Source: an uncultured Collinsella sp.
Lineage (GTDB): Bacteria > Actinomycetota > Coriobacteriia > Coriobacteriales > Coriobacteriaceae
Length of the DNA: 10,397 nucleotides
NCBI GenBank assembly: GCA_902491135.1
Contig: CABUGR010000020.1
Location: forward strand, 1-10,397
Reading direction: 5' to 3'
The position numbers and the translations under genes were made by a program. This document shows, one piece after another, positions 1 through 6,766 of this stretch (its first letter is position 1; every line of letters begins with the position of its first letter). The notes beneath the pieces are model-generated. The model was given only the letters and a program-made list of their open reading frames with translations, was not told the origin of the DNA and ran no database searches.

Positions 1-3000
1 GCGCATGTTCTCCTTTGCCACGCTGATCATAAGCTTAATACGGTTGAGCTGGTTGACCTCGGACGCACCAGGATCATAGTCCACCGCAACGATGTTGCTC
101 TCGGGATGCTGGCGGCGCAGCTCCTTGATCACGGCCTTTCCCACCACGTGGTTGGGCAGGCACGCGAAGGGCTGCGTGCAGATGATGTTAGGCGCGCCGT
201 GATCGATCAGGTCGAGCATCTCAGCCGTGAGCAGCCAGCCCTCGCCCATGTTGTTGCACACCGAAAGCACCGTGCGGGCCTTGTCGGCCATGGTGCCGAT
301 GCGCTCGGGCGCCTCAAAGCGGCGGGACTTTTCGAGCATCTCCTCCACCGGCGTACGCATCCAGTCCACGAGCTTGATAAGCGCCTGCATGCCTGCACGC
401 GTGGTAGCAGAGCTTCCCAGCTCGTCCTTCTGCAGCTCGGCGTTGCTCATGGAGTACAGGAAGAAGTCGAGCAGGCCCGGCACCACTGCCTCGCAGCCCT
501 CGCGCTCAATGACATCGACCACGTGGTTGTTGGCTGTGGGATGGAACTTGACCAGAATCTCGCCGACCACGCCCACGCGCGGCTTGGTGCCCTCGCCCAC
601 GAGCGGCATAGTGTCGAACGCGCGAATGGCCTCACGGCACAGCCTGGTGTAGTTGTGGCGGTTGAACTTGGGCGCCAGCTTGCGGGCTCGTGCCATGTAC
701 TCTTCGTAGAGCGCGTTGGCGGCACCGGGCGTGGCCTCGTACGGCCGGCAGCGGTAGAGCATCTGCATCATCACGTCACCAAAGAGCACCGCGTAGACTG
801 CCTGCTTAAGCAGCGCCGGCGTAATCTTAAAGCCGGGGTTGTCCTCGCCGAGTGCCACGGCCGAAAGCGAGATTACCGGAATCTCGGGGTGGCCGCTCTC
901 GCGCAGTGCCTTGCGGATGAGCGCGATGTAGTTGGTGGCGCGGCAGCCACCGCCGGTCTGGCTGATAACAACGGCCGTCTTGGACAGGTCGTACCGACCG
1001 CTCTCGATGGCCTCCATAATCTGGCCCGTCACCAGGATCGACGGGTAGCAAATGTCGTTGTTCACATAGCGCAGGCCGGCCTCGACGGCATCGTGGTCGG
1101 TCGAGGGCAGCAGCTCCAAGTTGTAGCCAGCACCGCGGAACACCTCTTTGACCAGGTCAAAGTGAATCGGCGCCATCTGCGGGCACAGGATGGTGTAGCC
1201 CTCGTCGCGCATCTGCTCGGTAAAGGGCACCTTAGGCCATGCAGTCGATGCGCTCTCGCGCTGGGCCTCAAACGTGTACTTGCGGCTCGCGAACGCGGGG
1301 GCATCCGTGGAGGGCGCCACCGGCGCGGCATCGCCCTGCTCGTAGGCCTCGCCCGCGGCCGTGGCCTCGGCCAGGCGCTCGGCCTCCTGGTCCTTGAGCG
1401 CCGCCATGAGCGAGCGAATACGGATACGCGCGGCGCCCAAGTTGGACACCTCGTCAATCTTGAGCACGGTGTAAATCTTGCCGCTGGCCTCCAGGATCTC
1501 CTGCACCTGATCAGTGGTCAGAGCGTCCAGGCCGCAGCCGAAGGAATTGAGCTGGATCAGGTCCAGGTCGTTGCGCATCGTCACAAAACGGGCGACGGCG
1601 TACAGGCGGCTGTGATACATCCACTGATCGACGACGCGAATCGGACGCTCGGGCTTCACCAGATGCGCGAGCGAATCCTCGGTAAAGACCGCAAAGCCAA
1701 AGCTCGAGATAAGCTCGGGCAGGGCATGGTTGATCTCGGGGTCGTTATGGTAGGGACGACCGGCGAGCACAATGCCGTGGCCGCCGTGGTCCTCGACCCA
1801 CTTAAGGGCCTCCTCGCCCATGGTCTGGATGTCCTCGTGGAAGCGCGCATCGGCCTCAAAGGCAGCGTTGACGGCGGAATCGACCTCGGAGCGCGTGATC
1901 TTGGGTCCACGCACGCGACCGCGACCGGCCTCAGCATCGGCCACACGGTCGACGGCGAGCACCTGGTACAGACGGCGCTTGAGCTCGGTCTTATCGTGAT
2001 AGGGCACAAACGGGTACAGGAACTCGATGTTCTGCTCGCGGATCTCGTCAATATTGAGCGCCAGCGCCGTGGGGTAGCTCATGACGATGGGGCAGTTATA
2101 GCAGTTGCCAGCCGTCGGATCCTCCTTGCGCTCCCAACGCACGCACGGCATCCAGATGAAGTCGACGTCACGGTCGATAAGGTTCATCACGTGGCCGTGG
2201 CTCATCTTTGCCGGGTAGCACACGCTCTCGGACGGCATGGACTCGATGCCCGCCTGGTAGGTCTTCTTGCTCGACTGGTCGGACAGCTGCACGCTAAAGC
2301 CCAGGCGCGTAAAGAACGCGTGCCAGAAGGGGTAGTTCTCGTACATGTTGAGCGCGCGCGGGATGCCGACGGTGCCGCGCGGGGCCTCGTCGGGGCTCAG
2401 GACCTCGCGGTTAAAGAGCAGCTCGTTTTTCTTTTTGAAGAGGTTGGGGGCCTCGGTCTTCTGCTTTTTGTGGCCGGCGCCCTTCTCGCAGCGGTTGCCG
2501 GTAATGAAGCGCCTGCCACCGCCAAAGTCGTTGACGGTAAGCTGGCAGTTGTTGGAGCAACGGCCGCAGCGGACATGCTTTTGCGTCACGGTGAGGTGCG
2601 CGATGTCCTCAGCCGAGAGGATGGTCGAGGTGCCGTCGGCGCCAGCGCGATCGCGGGCGAGCAGGGCCGCGCCGTAGGCGCCCATGCAGCCGGCGATGTC
2701 GGGACGCACAGCATGAACGCCGGTGAGCTGCTCAAATGCGCGAAGCGTGGCGTCGGACATAAAGGTGCCGCCTTGGACGATCACCTGGCTGCCGATCTCC
2801 TTGGGATCGCGCAGCTTAATAACCTTGAACAGGGCGTTCTTGATGACGGAATAGGACAGGCCGGCCGCGATGTCGCCCACCGTGGCGCCTTCCTTTTGCG
2901 CCTGCTTGACGCGCGAGTTCATAAAGACCGTGCAGCGACTTCCCAGGTCGACCGGAGCCTTGGCACGGATGGCAGCGTTGGCGAACGCGCGCACGTCCAT

Positions 3001-4629
3001 GTTCATAGAGACGGCGAAGCTCTCGATAAAGCTACCGCAGCCCGACGAGCAGGCCTCGTTGAGCATGATGTGCTCGATAACGCCGTCCTTGACGCGCAGG
3101 CACTTCATGTCCTGGCCACCAATGTCCAGAATGAACTCGACGCCGGGCAGGAACGCCTTGGCGCCGCGCAGATGCGCGACGGTCTCGATCTCGCCGGAGT
3201 CGGCCTTGAGGGCCTCGATGAGCAGCGCCTCGCCATAGCCCGTGGTGGTCACGTGACCGATGGTGCAGCCGACGGGAATGTGGTTGTAGAAATCGGCCAT
3301 GATGACCTTGGCCGTGCCCAGGATGTCGCCGTTGTTGTTACCGTACCAGGTGTGCAACAGCTGGCCGTCCTCGCCCACGAGTGCGGCCTTCATGGTGGTG
3401 GAGCCGGCGTCGATGCCAATGAACACGCGGCCGGTGTAGCCGTCGAGCTTGCCCTTGGGGACGACTTCCTGGTCGTGGCGGGCCTTGAACTCGGCAAAGT
3501 CCTTGTCGGTGGCAAAGAGCGGATCCAGACGCTCGACCTCGGCACCTTGCGTGTCACCCAGGGCATCGATAGCCTCGATGAGCTGCGGGAACGTGCTGAG
3601 CTTGTTGGACTCGTGCGCCATGGCGGCGCCGCTCGCCACAAACAGGTGGGCGTTTTGGGGCACGATACGGTGCTCCTCGTCCAGGTTGAGCGTGAGGTAG
3701 AAGCGGTGGCGCAGCTCGGAGAGATACTGCAGCGGGCCGCCCAGGAAGGCGACGTTGCCGCGGATGGGACGGCCGCACGCCAGGCCCGAGATGGTCTGGG
3801 TCACGACGGCCTGGAAGATGGAGGCGGCCACGTCCTCGGGGCGGGCGCCTTCGTTGAGCAGCGGTTGGACGTCGGTCTTGGCAAAGACGCCGCAGCGGCT
3901 GGCGATGGGATAGATGGTGGTGGCGTTGGCCGCGAGCTCGTTGAGGCCGCTCGCGTCGGTGTGCAGCAGGGTTGCCATCTGGTCGATGAACGCGCCCGTG
4001 CCGCCGGCGCAGGTGCCGTTCATGCGCTGCTCGATGCCGTTATCGAAGTAGATGATCTTGGCGTCCTCGCCGCCCAGCTCGATGGCGACATCGGTGGCAG
4101 GGATGAGGGTCTCGACGGCACGCTTGCTGGCGATGACCTCCTGGACAAACTCCAGGTCGAGCCACTGGGACAACAGCAGACCGCCCGAGCCGGTAATGGC
4201 GCAGGTCATCTGGGCCGTCGGCAGCACGGTCGCAGCGCCCTCGAACAGATCACGGGCGCAGGCACGGACGTCGGTGTGGTGGCGCTGGTACTTGGCGTAC
4301 ACGATCTGGTTGTCGTCGTTGAGCACAGCGAGCTTAACGGTGGTGGAGCCCACGTCGATGCCCAGGTGCAGGTTGCCACGAGCGTTCTCGGGGTTGAAGA
4401 CCGCGCCTTCGGGGGCCTGGACGGCAGTGGCGGCTACGGGCTCAGCGGCAGTGACGGGCTCGCTAGCGACGGACGTCTCCTCTGCCGCGTTCTTGGCCTC
4501 GGCAACCGCCTCGGCAACTTTCTCGGCAGCCGCGGTCGCGGCCTTCTGCGCGGCGTCCACCACGGCGGGCGCGGCCTCGCGTGCGGCAGCGACCACACGG
4601 TCTTTAATGCCCTCGACGAGTTTGCTCAT
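1..4629 (-). CDS. Fused acyl-CoA dehydratase activase / 2-hydroxyacyl-CoA dehydratase-like protein, C-terminus off the left edge
   Basis: The first 1543 residues are in the window. Residues 1-85 are an Ala/Glu-rich extension with no recognised fold. Two ASKHA-type ATPase modules (BcrAD/BadFG family) follow, each with a phosphate-binding motif: GIDVGSTT at 90-97 and GIDAGSTT at 405-412. Each has the cysteine pair that in HgdC-type activators binds a [4Fe-4S] cluster at the dimer interface (C207/C246; C527/C566). A four-cysteine segment (C688, C691, C695, C714) leads into a DUF2229-like module from about 753. An Ala/Glu linker near 1080-1120 precedes a dehydratase-subunit-like module from about 1145. 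Homologous activases hydrolyse ATP to push a low-potential electron into a partner enzyme; the substrate here is unknown. The start is supported by AGGAG about 7 nt upstream. It probably forms an operon with the TetR gene 12 bp upstream. Codons 1 to about 1508 contain no TTA, CTA or TCA, deduced from the uninterrupted opposite frame. Confidence 0.93.
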   Translation of the reverse strand, partial: MSKLVEGIKDRVVAAAREAAPAVVDAAQKAATAAAEKVAEAVAEAKNAAEETSVASEPVTAAEPVAATAVQAPEGAVFNPENARGNLHLGIDVGSTTVKLAVLNDDNQIVYAKYQRHHTDVRACARDLFEGAATVLPTAQMTCAITGSGGLLLSQWLDLEFVQEVIASKRAVETLIPATDVAIELGGEDAKIIYFDNGIEQRMNGTCAGGTGAFIDQMATLLHTDASGLNELAANATTIYPIASRCGVFAKTDVQPLLNEGARPEDVAASIFQAVVTQTISGLACGRPIRGNVAFLGGPLQYLSELRHRFYLTLNLDEEHRIVPQNAHLFVASGAAMAHESNKLSTFPQLIEAIDALGDTQGAEVERLDPLFATDKDFAEFKARHDQEVVPKGKLDGYTGRVFIGIDAGSTTMKAALVGEDGQLLHTWYGNNNGDILGTAKVIMADFYNHIPVGCTIGHVTTTGYGEALLIEALKADSGEIETVAHLRGAKAFLPGVEFILDIGGQDMKCLRVKDGVIEHIMLNEACSSGCGSFIESFAVSMNMDVRAFANAAIRAKAPVDLGSRCTVFMNSRVKQAQKEGATVGDIAAGLSYSVIKNALFKVIKLRDPKEIGSQVIVQGGTFMSDATLRAFEQLTGVHAVRPDIAGCMGAYGAALLARDRAGADGTSTILSAEDIAHLTVTQKHVRCGRCSNNCQLTVNDFGGGRRFITGNRCEKGAGHKKQKTEAPNLFKKKNELLFNREVLSPDEAPRGTVGIPRALNMYENYPFWHAFFTRLGFSVQLSDQSSKKTYQAGIESMPSESVCYPAKMSHGHVMNLIDRDVDFIWMPCVRWERKEDPTAGNCYNCPIVMSYPTALALNIDEIREQNIEFLYPFVPYHDKTELKRRLYQVLAVDRVADAEAGRGRVRGPKITRSEVDSAVNAAFEADARFHEDIQTMGEEALKWVEDHGGHGIVLAGRPYHNDPEINHALPELISSFGFAVFTEDSLAHLVKPERPIRVVDQWMYHSRLYAVARFVTMRNDLDLIQLNSFGCGLDALTTDQVQEILEASGKIYTVLKIDEVSNLGAARIRIRSLMAALKDQEAERLAEATAAGEAYEQGDAAPVAPSTDAPAFASRKYTFEAQRESASTAWPKVPFTEQMRDEGYTILCPQMAPIHFDLVKEVFRGAGYNLELLPSTDHDAVEAGLRYVNNDICYPSILVTGQIMEAIESGRYDLSKTAVVISQTGGGCRATNYIALIRKALRESGHPEIPVISLSAVALGEDNPGFKITPALLKQAVYAVLFGDVMMQMLYRCRPYEATPGAANALYEEYMARARKLAPKFNRHNYTRLCREAIRAFDTMPLVGEGTKPRVGVVGEILVKFHPTANNHVVDVIEREGCEAVVPGLLDFFLYSMSNAELQKDELGSSATTRAGMQALIKLVDWMRTPVEEMLEKSRRFEAPERIGTMADKARTVLSVCNNMGEGWLLTAEMLDLIDHGAPNIICTQPFACLPNHVVGKAVIKELRRQHPESNIVAVDYDPGASEVNQLNRIKLMISVAKENMR

Positions 4630-4641
4630 CTGTTTCTCCTC

Positions 4642-5352
4642 TTAGTAGTTGGACTCGACGGTTGCGGCGGTGTCGACCGCGTCCTCGAGCTGCAGATTCA
4701 ATAGCTTCATGCCGTATTCCGGCACGTTGATATCGATGGGTTGGCCATATAGGTCGCCGGGACGCACAAAGGCGATAACCGTCATAATGCGCGCCATGGC
4801 TTCGGGCGATTCGGTGAGCCCACGCTCAAACCAACGCTGAATCAGGCCGACCTCGGCACTCACGACGTAGGTAACGTAGTAGTCAAAGAACGTCCCCAGC
4901 GCCAGGCCCAAAATGCCCGTCTGCGCACGAGGCACCACGGCCTCACGCGCGGTGTCGATGATTCGCTTAATGAAGGCCTGGTCGCCGCCCGGACCCAGCA
5001 GCGCACCGATTAAGTCGCGGTTGGCCGCAAGGTAGCGCAGCAACTCAACCGAACCAGGCGCCGGCTCGAGCTCATCGATGTTGTGATAGAGATCAGGCAG
5101 CTGAGCTGCGGTGATGAGCTCAATGCGCTCACGGATCTCGGCCAGCAAGCCGTCCTCGATTTGATTGATAAAGTCGGGGATATCGCGGTAGTGCGAATAG
5201 AACGTGCGGCGCGTAAGGCCAGCGCGCTCGGTGAGCGACGCGACATTAATGCGCGAAAGGTCGCCGCTTTCGGCAAGCTCGCTGGCAAGCGCCTGGCGAA
5301 GGGCGCGCTGCGAGCGAAGGGACCGGCGATCGCATTTCTCGAGCTGGGACAA
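4642..5352 (-). CDS. TetR/AcrR-family transcriptional regulator
   Basis: A 236-residue protein of ordinary TetR length. The N-terminal DNA-binding domain spans about residues 10-57, with the helix-turn-helix at 36-55 (VASLTERAGLTRRTFYSHY), a clear TetR signature. The C-terminal ligand and dimerisation part is not recognisable beyond helical character. The start is TTG: an in-frame TAA lies only five codons upstream, there is no suitable ATG before the DNA-binding domain, and AAGGAGGA sits immediately upstream. Its TAA stop is 12 bp before the ATG of the dehydratase-activase fusion, and the Shine-Dalgarno of that gene begins directly after the stop, so the two are almost certainly co-transcribed. 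By inference it autoregulates the operon and senses an acyl-CoA or other small molecule linked to the large enzyme. The paired palindromes 30-70 bp upstream are the likely operator. Confidence 0.93.
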   Translation of the reverse strand: MSQLEKCDRRSLRSQRALRQALASELAESGDLSRINVASLTERAGLTRRTFYSHYRDIPDFINQIEDGLLAEIRERIELITAAQLPDLYHNIDELEPAPGSVELLRYLAANRDLIGALLGPGGDQAFIKRIIDTAREAVVPRAQTGILGLALGTFFDYYVTYVVSAEVGLIQRWFERGLTESPEAMARIMTVIAFVRPGDLYGQPIDINVPEYGMKLLNLQLEDAVDTAATVESNY

Positions 5353-5363
5353 ACGTCCTCCTT
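5353..5363 (-). promoter_or_regulatory. Ribosome-binding site fixing a TTG start
   Basis: On the minus strand AAGGAGGA is followed by CGT and then TTG. The complementarity to 16S rRNA is very strong but the spacing is short. An in-frame TAA is just upstream (5365-5367), so TTG at 5352 is the only start compatible with a complete TetR domain. Confidence 0.7.
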
Positions 5364-5381
5364 GTTACTCAGACTGTACGC

Positions 5382-5420
5382 TATTGCACAGTGCGAGTAT
5401 TATTGCACACCGTGTGTATC
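5382..5420. promoter_or_regulatory. Candidate operator of the upstream-autoregulating TetR gene
   Basis: Two direct copies of TATTGCACA (5382-5390 and 5401-5409) each begin a small palindrome: GCAC-a-GTGC (5386-5394, centre 5390) and CACAC-c-GTGTG (5406-5416, centre 5411). The centres are 21 bp apart, two helical turns, which suits cooperative binding of two TetR dimers. The site lies 30-70 bp upstream of the TTG start, where the promoter must be. No confident -35/-10 pair could be picked; AATAAT on the minus strand inside the site is the best -10-like hexamer. Assignment to this regulator is inferred from position. Confidence 0.45.
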
Positions 5421-5441
5421 AACACGTAAAGGCAATATTTG

Positions 5442-5475
5442 GAATGTGACAAAGGGCAGTCCCTTTGTCACATTC
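5442..5475. repeat. Palindromic repeat, copy 1 (15-bp perfect arms)
   Basis: GAATGTGACAAAGGG (5442-5456) and its exact reverse complement (5461-5475) flank a 4-nt loop. The same core, TGTGACAAAGGG with its complement, recurs at 5880-5908, so this is a dispersed element and not a chance hairpin. There is no T-run on either side, so it is not a standard intrinsic terminator, although it could stop or stabilise transcripts. Confidence 0.85.
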
Positions 5476-5529
5476 AGCGACCGCCTAGGTTGTGCCAGTT
5501 GTGCCTGGCTTTTGGAGCGGCATTGCCGA

Positions 5530-5558
5530 TTGTTCAAAATGTCATTCGTGGGTAGAAT
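5530..5558 (+). promoter_or_regulatory. Predicted promoter of the convergent small RNA
   Basis: TTGTTC (5530-5535) and TAGAAT (5553-5558) are separated by exactly 17 nt, a good sigma-70-type spacing. The -35 matches TTGACA at 4 of 6 positions, and the -10 matches TATAAT at 4 of 6. A start near 5565 would lead into two hairpins and a terminator with no protein-coding sequence, which is why this is read as an RNA-gene promoter. Confidence 0.55.
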
Positions 5559-5564
5559 AGTGTC

Positions 5565-5647
5565 GACGGCAGCCCAAGTTCTGGAAAGCTGGGCAGCGCC
5601 GTTGCTTGGATTAAGGGGTCAACGCCTTAGCGGCGGCGACCCCTTTT
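5565..5647 (+). ncRNA. Candidate cis-antisense antitoxin RNA (about 83 nt)
   Basis: The predicted transcript runs from a 17-nt-spaced promoter to an intrinsic terminator. Its first half can fold into a stem of ACGGC with GCCGT (5566-5570, 5598-5602) and GCCCA with TGGGC (5572-5576, 5590-5594). Its second half is the terminator hairpin. It is antisense to the last 21 nt of the small basic peptide gene on the minus strand plus that gene's 3' untranslated region. This convergent 3'-overlapping layout resembles the type I modules txpA/RatA and bsrG/SR4 of Bacillus subtilis. The RNA is predicted only; both ends are estimates, and the 3' end is the better supported. Confidence 0.5.
5613..5647 (+). 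terminator. Rho-independent terminator of the small RNA, overlapping the toxin stop codon
   Basis: AAGGGGTC (5613-5620) pairs with GACCCCTT (5638-5645). Across a 2x2 internal loop, CGCC (5623-5626) pairs with GGCG (5632-5635), leaving the loop TTAGC. The stem runs directly into TTTT (5644-5647) on the plus strand. The opposite strand lacks a comparable U-tract (CTTAATCC), so it is oriented with the plus-strand RNA. The hairpin contains the stop codon of the minus-strand peptide gene at 5627-5629. Confidence 0.7.
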
Positions 5648-5752
5648 ACGTTGCTTCGAACGTTGCTTGAGTGCCTCGGAAAGCCCGACGAGCGCCGTGG
5701 AGAACGAGACCAAAGCGGTCAGAAGTCTCACGAAATCAATCAGATCGGTCAT
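5627..5752 (-). CDS. Small hydrophobic, basic-tailed peptide; candidate type I toxin (41 aa)
   Basis: The 41-residue peptide begins MTDLIDFVRLL. It has a 16-residue uncharged segment (residues 10-25) and an extremely basic C-terminus, with nine Lys or Arg in the last 13 residues. Residues 12-25 contain a 7-residue near-repeat, TALVSFS then TALVGLS. A short membrane-seeking helix with a cationic tail is typical of type I toxins such as the Fst, TxpA and BsrG types, but no specific family is recognised. The start is ATG at 5752: GGAGG lies 8 nt upstream, whereas the in-frame ATG at 5758 is only 2 nt from it. Context adds support: its own promoter, a leader hairpin covering the ribosome site, and a convergent terminated RNA over its 3' end. 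An alternative is a non-toxic membrane peptide. The coding signal is good; the toxin role is inferred. Confidence 0.6.
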   Translation of the reverse strand: MTDLIDFVRLLTALVSFSTALVGLSEALKQRSKQRKRGRRR

Positions 5753-5760
5753 GGGCATCA

Positions 5761-5779
5761 CCTCCCATCAGATGGAGGG
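5761..5779 (-). promoter_or_regulatory. Leader hairpin sequestering the toxin Shine-Dalgarno
   Basis: In the minus-strand mRNA, CCTCCATC pairs across a one-base loop region with GATGGgAGG, with one bulged G. The paired GGGAGG (5766-5761) is the ribosome-binding site of the 41-residue peptide, so the stem would block translation initiation. Self-sequestered ribosome sites are common in type I toxin mRNAs. The hairpin is short, and its stability was judged by eye. Confidence 0.5.
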
Positions 5780-5816
5780 CGTTGCCCGGCACATGGAACT
5801 GCCGCCAACAGTATCA

Positions 5817-5846
5817 ATTCTATCAAAGCGCAGTTAGATATGCGAA
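5817..5846 (-). promoter_or_regulatory. Predicted promoter of the small peptide gene
   Basis: On the minus strand TTCGCA (5846-5841) and TAGAAT (5822-5817) are 18 nt apart. The -10 hexamer is identical to that of the convergent small RNA. A start near 5810 would give a leader of about 58 nt that includes the ribosome-site hairpin. The -35 is weak (4 of 6). Confidence 0.45.
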
Positions 5847-5879
5847 TGTTTGTTCGTATTTCAAGAGACCAGCGTCACC

Positions 5880-5908
5880 TGTGACAAAGGGGCTGTCCCT
5901 TTGTCACA
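5880..5908. repeat. Palindromic repeat, copy 2 (12-bp perfect arms)
   Basis: TGTGACAAAGGG (5880-5891) and its reverse complement (5897-5908) flank a 5-nt loop. The core matches copy 1 at 5442-5475. It abuts the TAA stop of the HAD phosphatase gene (5909-5911), so it also forms the first hairpin in that gene's 3' untranslated region. No T-run follows on the minus strand. Confidence 0.85.
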
Positions 5909-6766
5909 TTATTCGATTACGGTGCAGGAATTCTGCTTGTGCATGGTGGCAAGCATGTGTTTGGGAACGGCGTGGGCCATGCAGCTACCGATAGTCGCGC
6001 TTGCGGCGGCCTTGGCCGCGTCACTGCCGTTTTTGGTCGCGTAGCTGTGGCGGAAGCGTTTGAGCATGGCAATGTCGTTGCCGCCGTCGCCGTAGAGCGC
6101 GACCTCGTCCTCGGCAATGCCGTAGTAGCCCGCCAGCCAGGCCACGCTCTCGCCCTTGTTGCATGCCACATCCGTGATCTCAAACATCACCGGGTCAAAC
6201 GGCGCGTTGACCACGCGGTCCGAGCGCTCGGCCAAATACGCCTTAAGGTCGCGCTCCAGCTCGGGCGAGATCACACGGCAGTTGATCTTGCACACATCGT
6301 GGCGCAGAATGTCACCGATCGACTGGTCGAAATACTGTTCCTCGTGATACCCGCCACGTGCACGCATGCCGCGCATCACGATGCGCTTGATAGGACTGTC
6401 CTTTTTAAAGCCCGCCTGATGCATCTCGAACGAGCCGCTCGAGAACATGCCATCGGGCGTGGAGCAATCAAAGCAAATGTCCGGGAACTCCTTGAGCAGC
6501 TCCTCGGTGATCTGCGGATCGATGGTCCAGGTCTTGAGCACCTCGCCATGACTGTCGCGCACAATGGAGCCGTTAGAGCAGCAGGCATCGAGCGCCAGCC
6601 CCGTAAAGCCATGTTCGCCGATCGGCAACGTCGAGCGCCCGGTCGCAGGAACCACATGCAGGCCAGCCTCGGTCAGCTCGCGAATGGCACGGCGGATGGT
6701 CCCATCTGCCTCGTGCAGGGCGTTCAGCAGTGTTCCGTCTAAGTCACTCGCAAACATCTTGATCAT
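5909..6766 (-). CDS. Cof-type HAD-superfamily phosphatase
   Basis: About 285 residues, normal for the Cof/HAD-IIB family of cytosolic sugar-phosphate or cofactor phosphatases. All four HAD motifs are present, numbered from ATG 6766. Motif I is DLDGT with nucleophile D8 and acid/base D10. Motif II is the T42-G43-R44 triad. Motif III is K204 in NKGESVAWL. Motif IV is GDGGND at 226-231, which binds magnesium. The cap domain lies between motifs II and III, as in type IIB caps. The substrate cannot be read from sequence. ATG 6766 gives the usual family start MIKMFASDLDG and has GGAG 10 nt upstream; ATG 6772 adds only MP with a 4-nt spacing and is nearly as likely. A longer frame to 6850 is unlikely because it would translate the upstream inverted repeat. 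The gene lies 110 bp or more downstream of the MFS gene on the same strand, with no obvious functional link. Confidence 0.92.
   Translation of the reverse strand: MIKMFASDLDGTLLNALHEADGTIRRAIRELTEAGLHVVPATGRSTLPIGEHGFTGLALDACCSNGSIVRDSHGEVLKTWTIDPQITEELLKEFPDICFDCSTPDGMFSSGSFEMHQAGFKKDSPIKRIVMRGMRARGGYHEEQYFDQSIGDILRHDVCKINCRVISPELERDLKAYLAERSDRVVNAPFDPVMFEITDVACNKGESVAWLAGYYGIAEDEVALYGDGGNDIAMLKRFRHSYATKNGSDAAKAAASATIGSCMAHAVPKHMLATMHKQNSCTVIE

Noticed and set aside
106..4704. Uninterrupted plus-strand reading frame of 1532 codons
   Set aside because: It lies codon-on-codon opposite the real activase gene and stays open only because that gene avoids TTA, CTA and TCA codons. Its protein resembles no family and is rich in residues expected from the complement.
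5083..5670. Plus-strand frame of 195 codons across the TetR start and the intergenic region
   Set aside because: It is antisense to TetR and then runs through the palindromic repeat and the small-RNA unit. It has no credible ribosome site or family resemblance.
5753..5758. Upstream ATG at 5758 as start of the small peptide
   Set aside because: It is only 2 nt from GGAGG, too close for initiation; the ATG at 5752 has an 8-nt spacing.
5442..5908. CRISPR repeats or insertion-sequence terminal repeats
   Set aside because: Only two copies 404 bp apart, each self-palindromic, with no transposase or cas gene between or beside them; they are better called dispersed palindromes.
5939..6742. Plus-strand frame of 267 codons opposite the HAD gene
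   Set aside because: It is the complement of a gene with all four HAD motifs on the other strand; the plus-strand product shows no domain.
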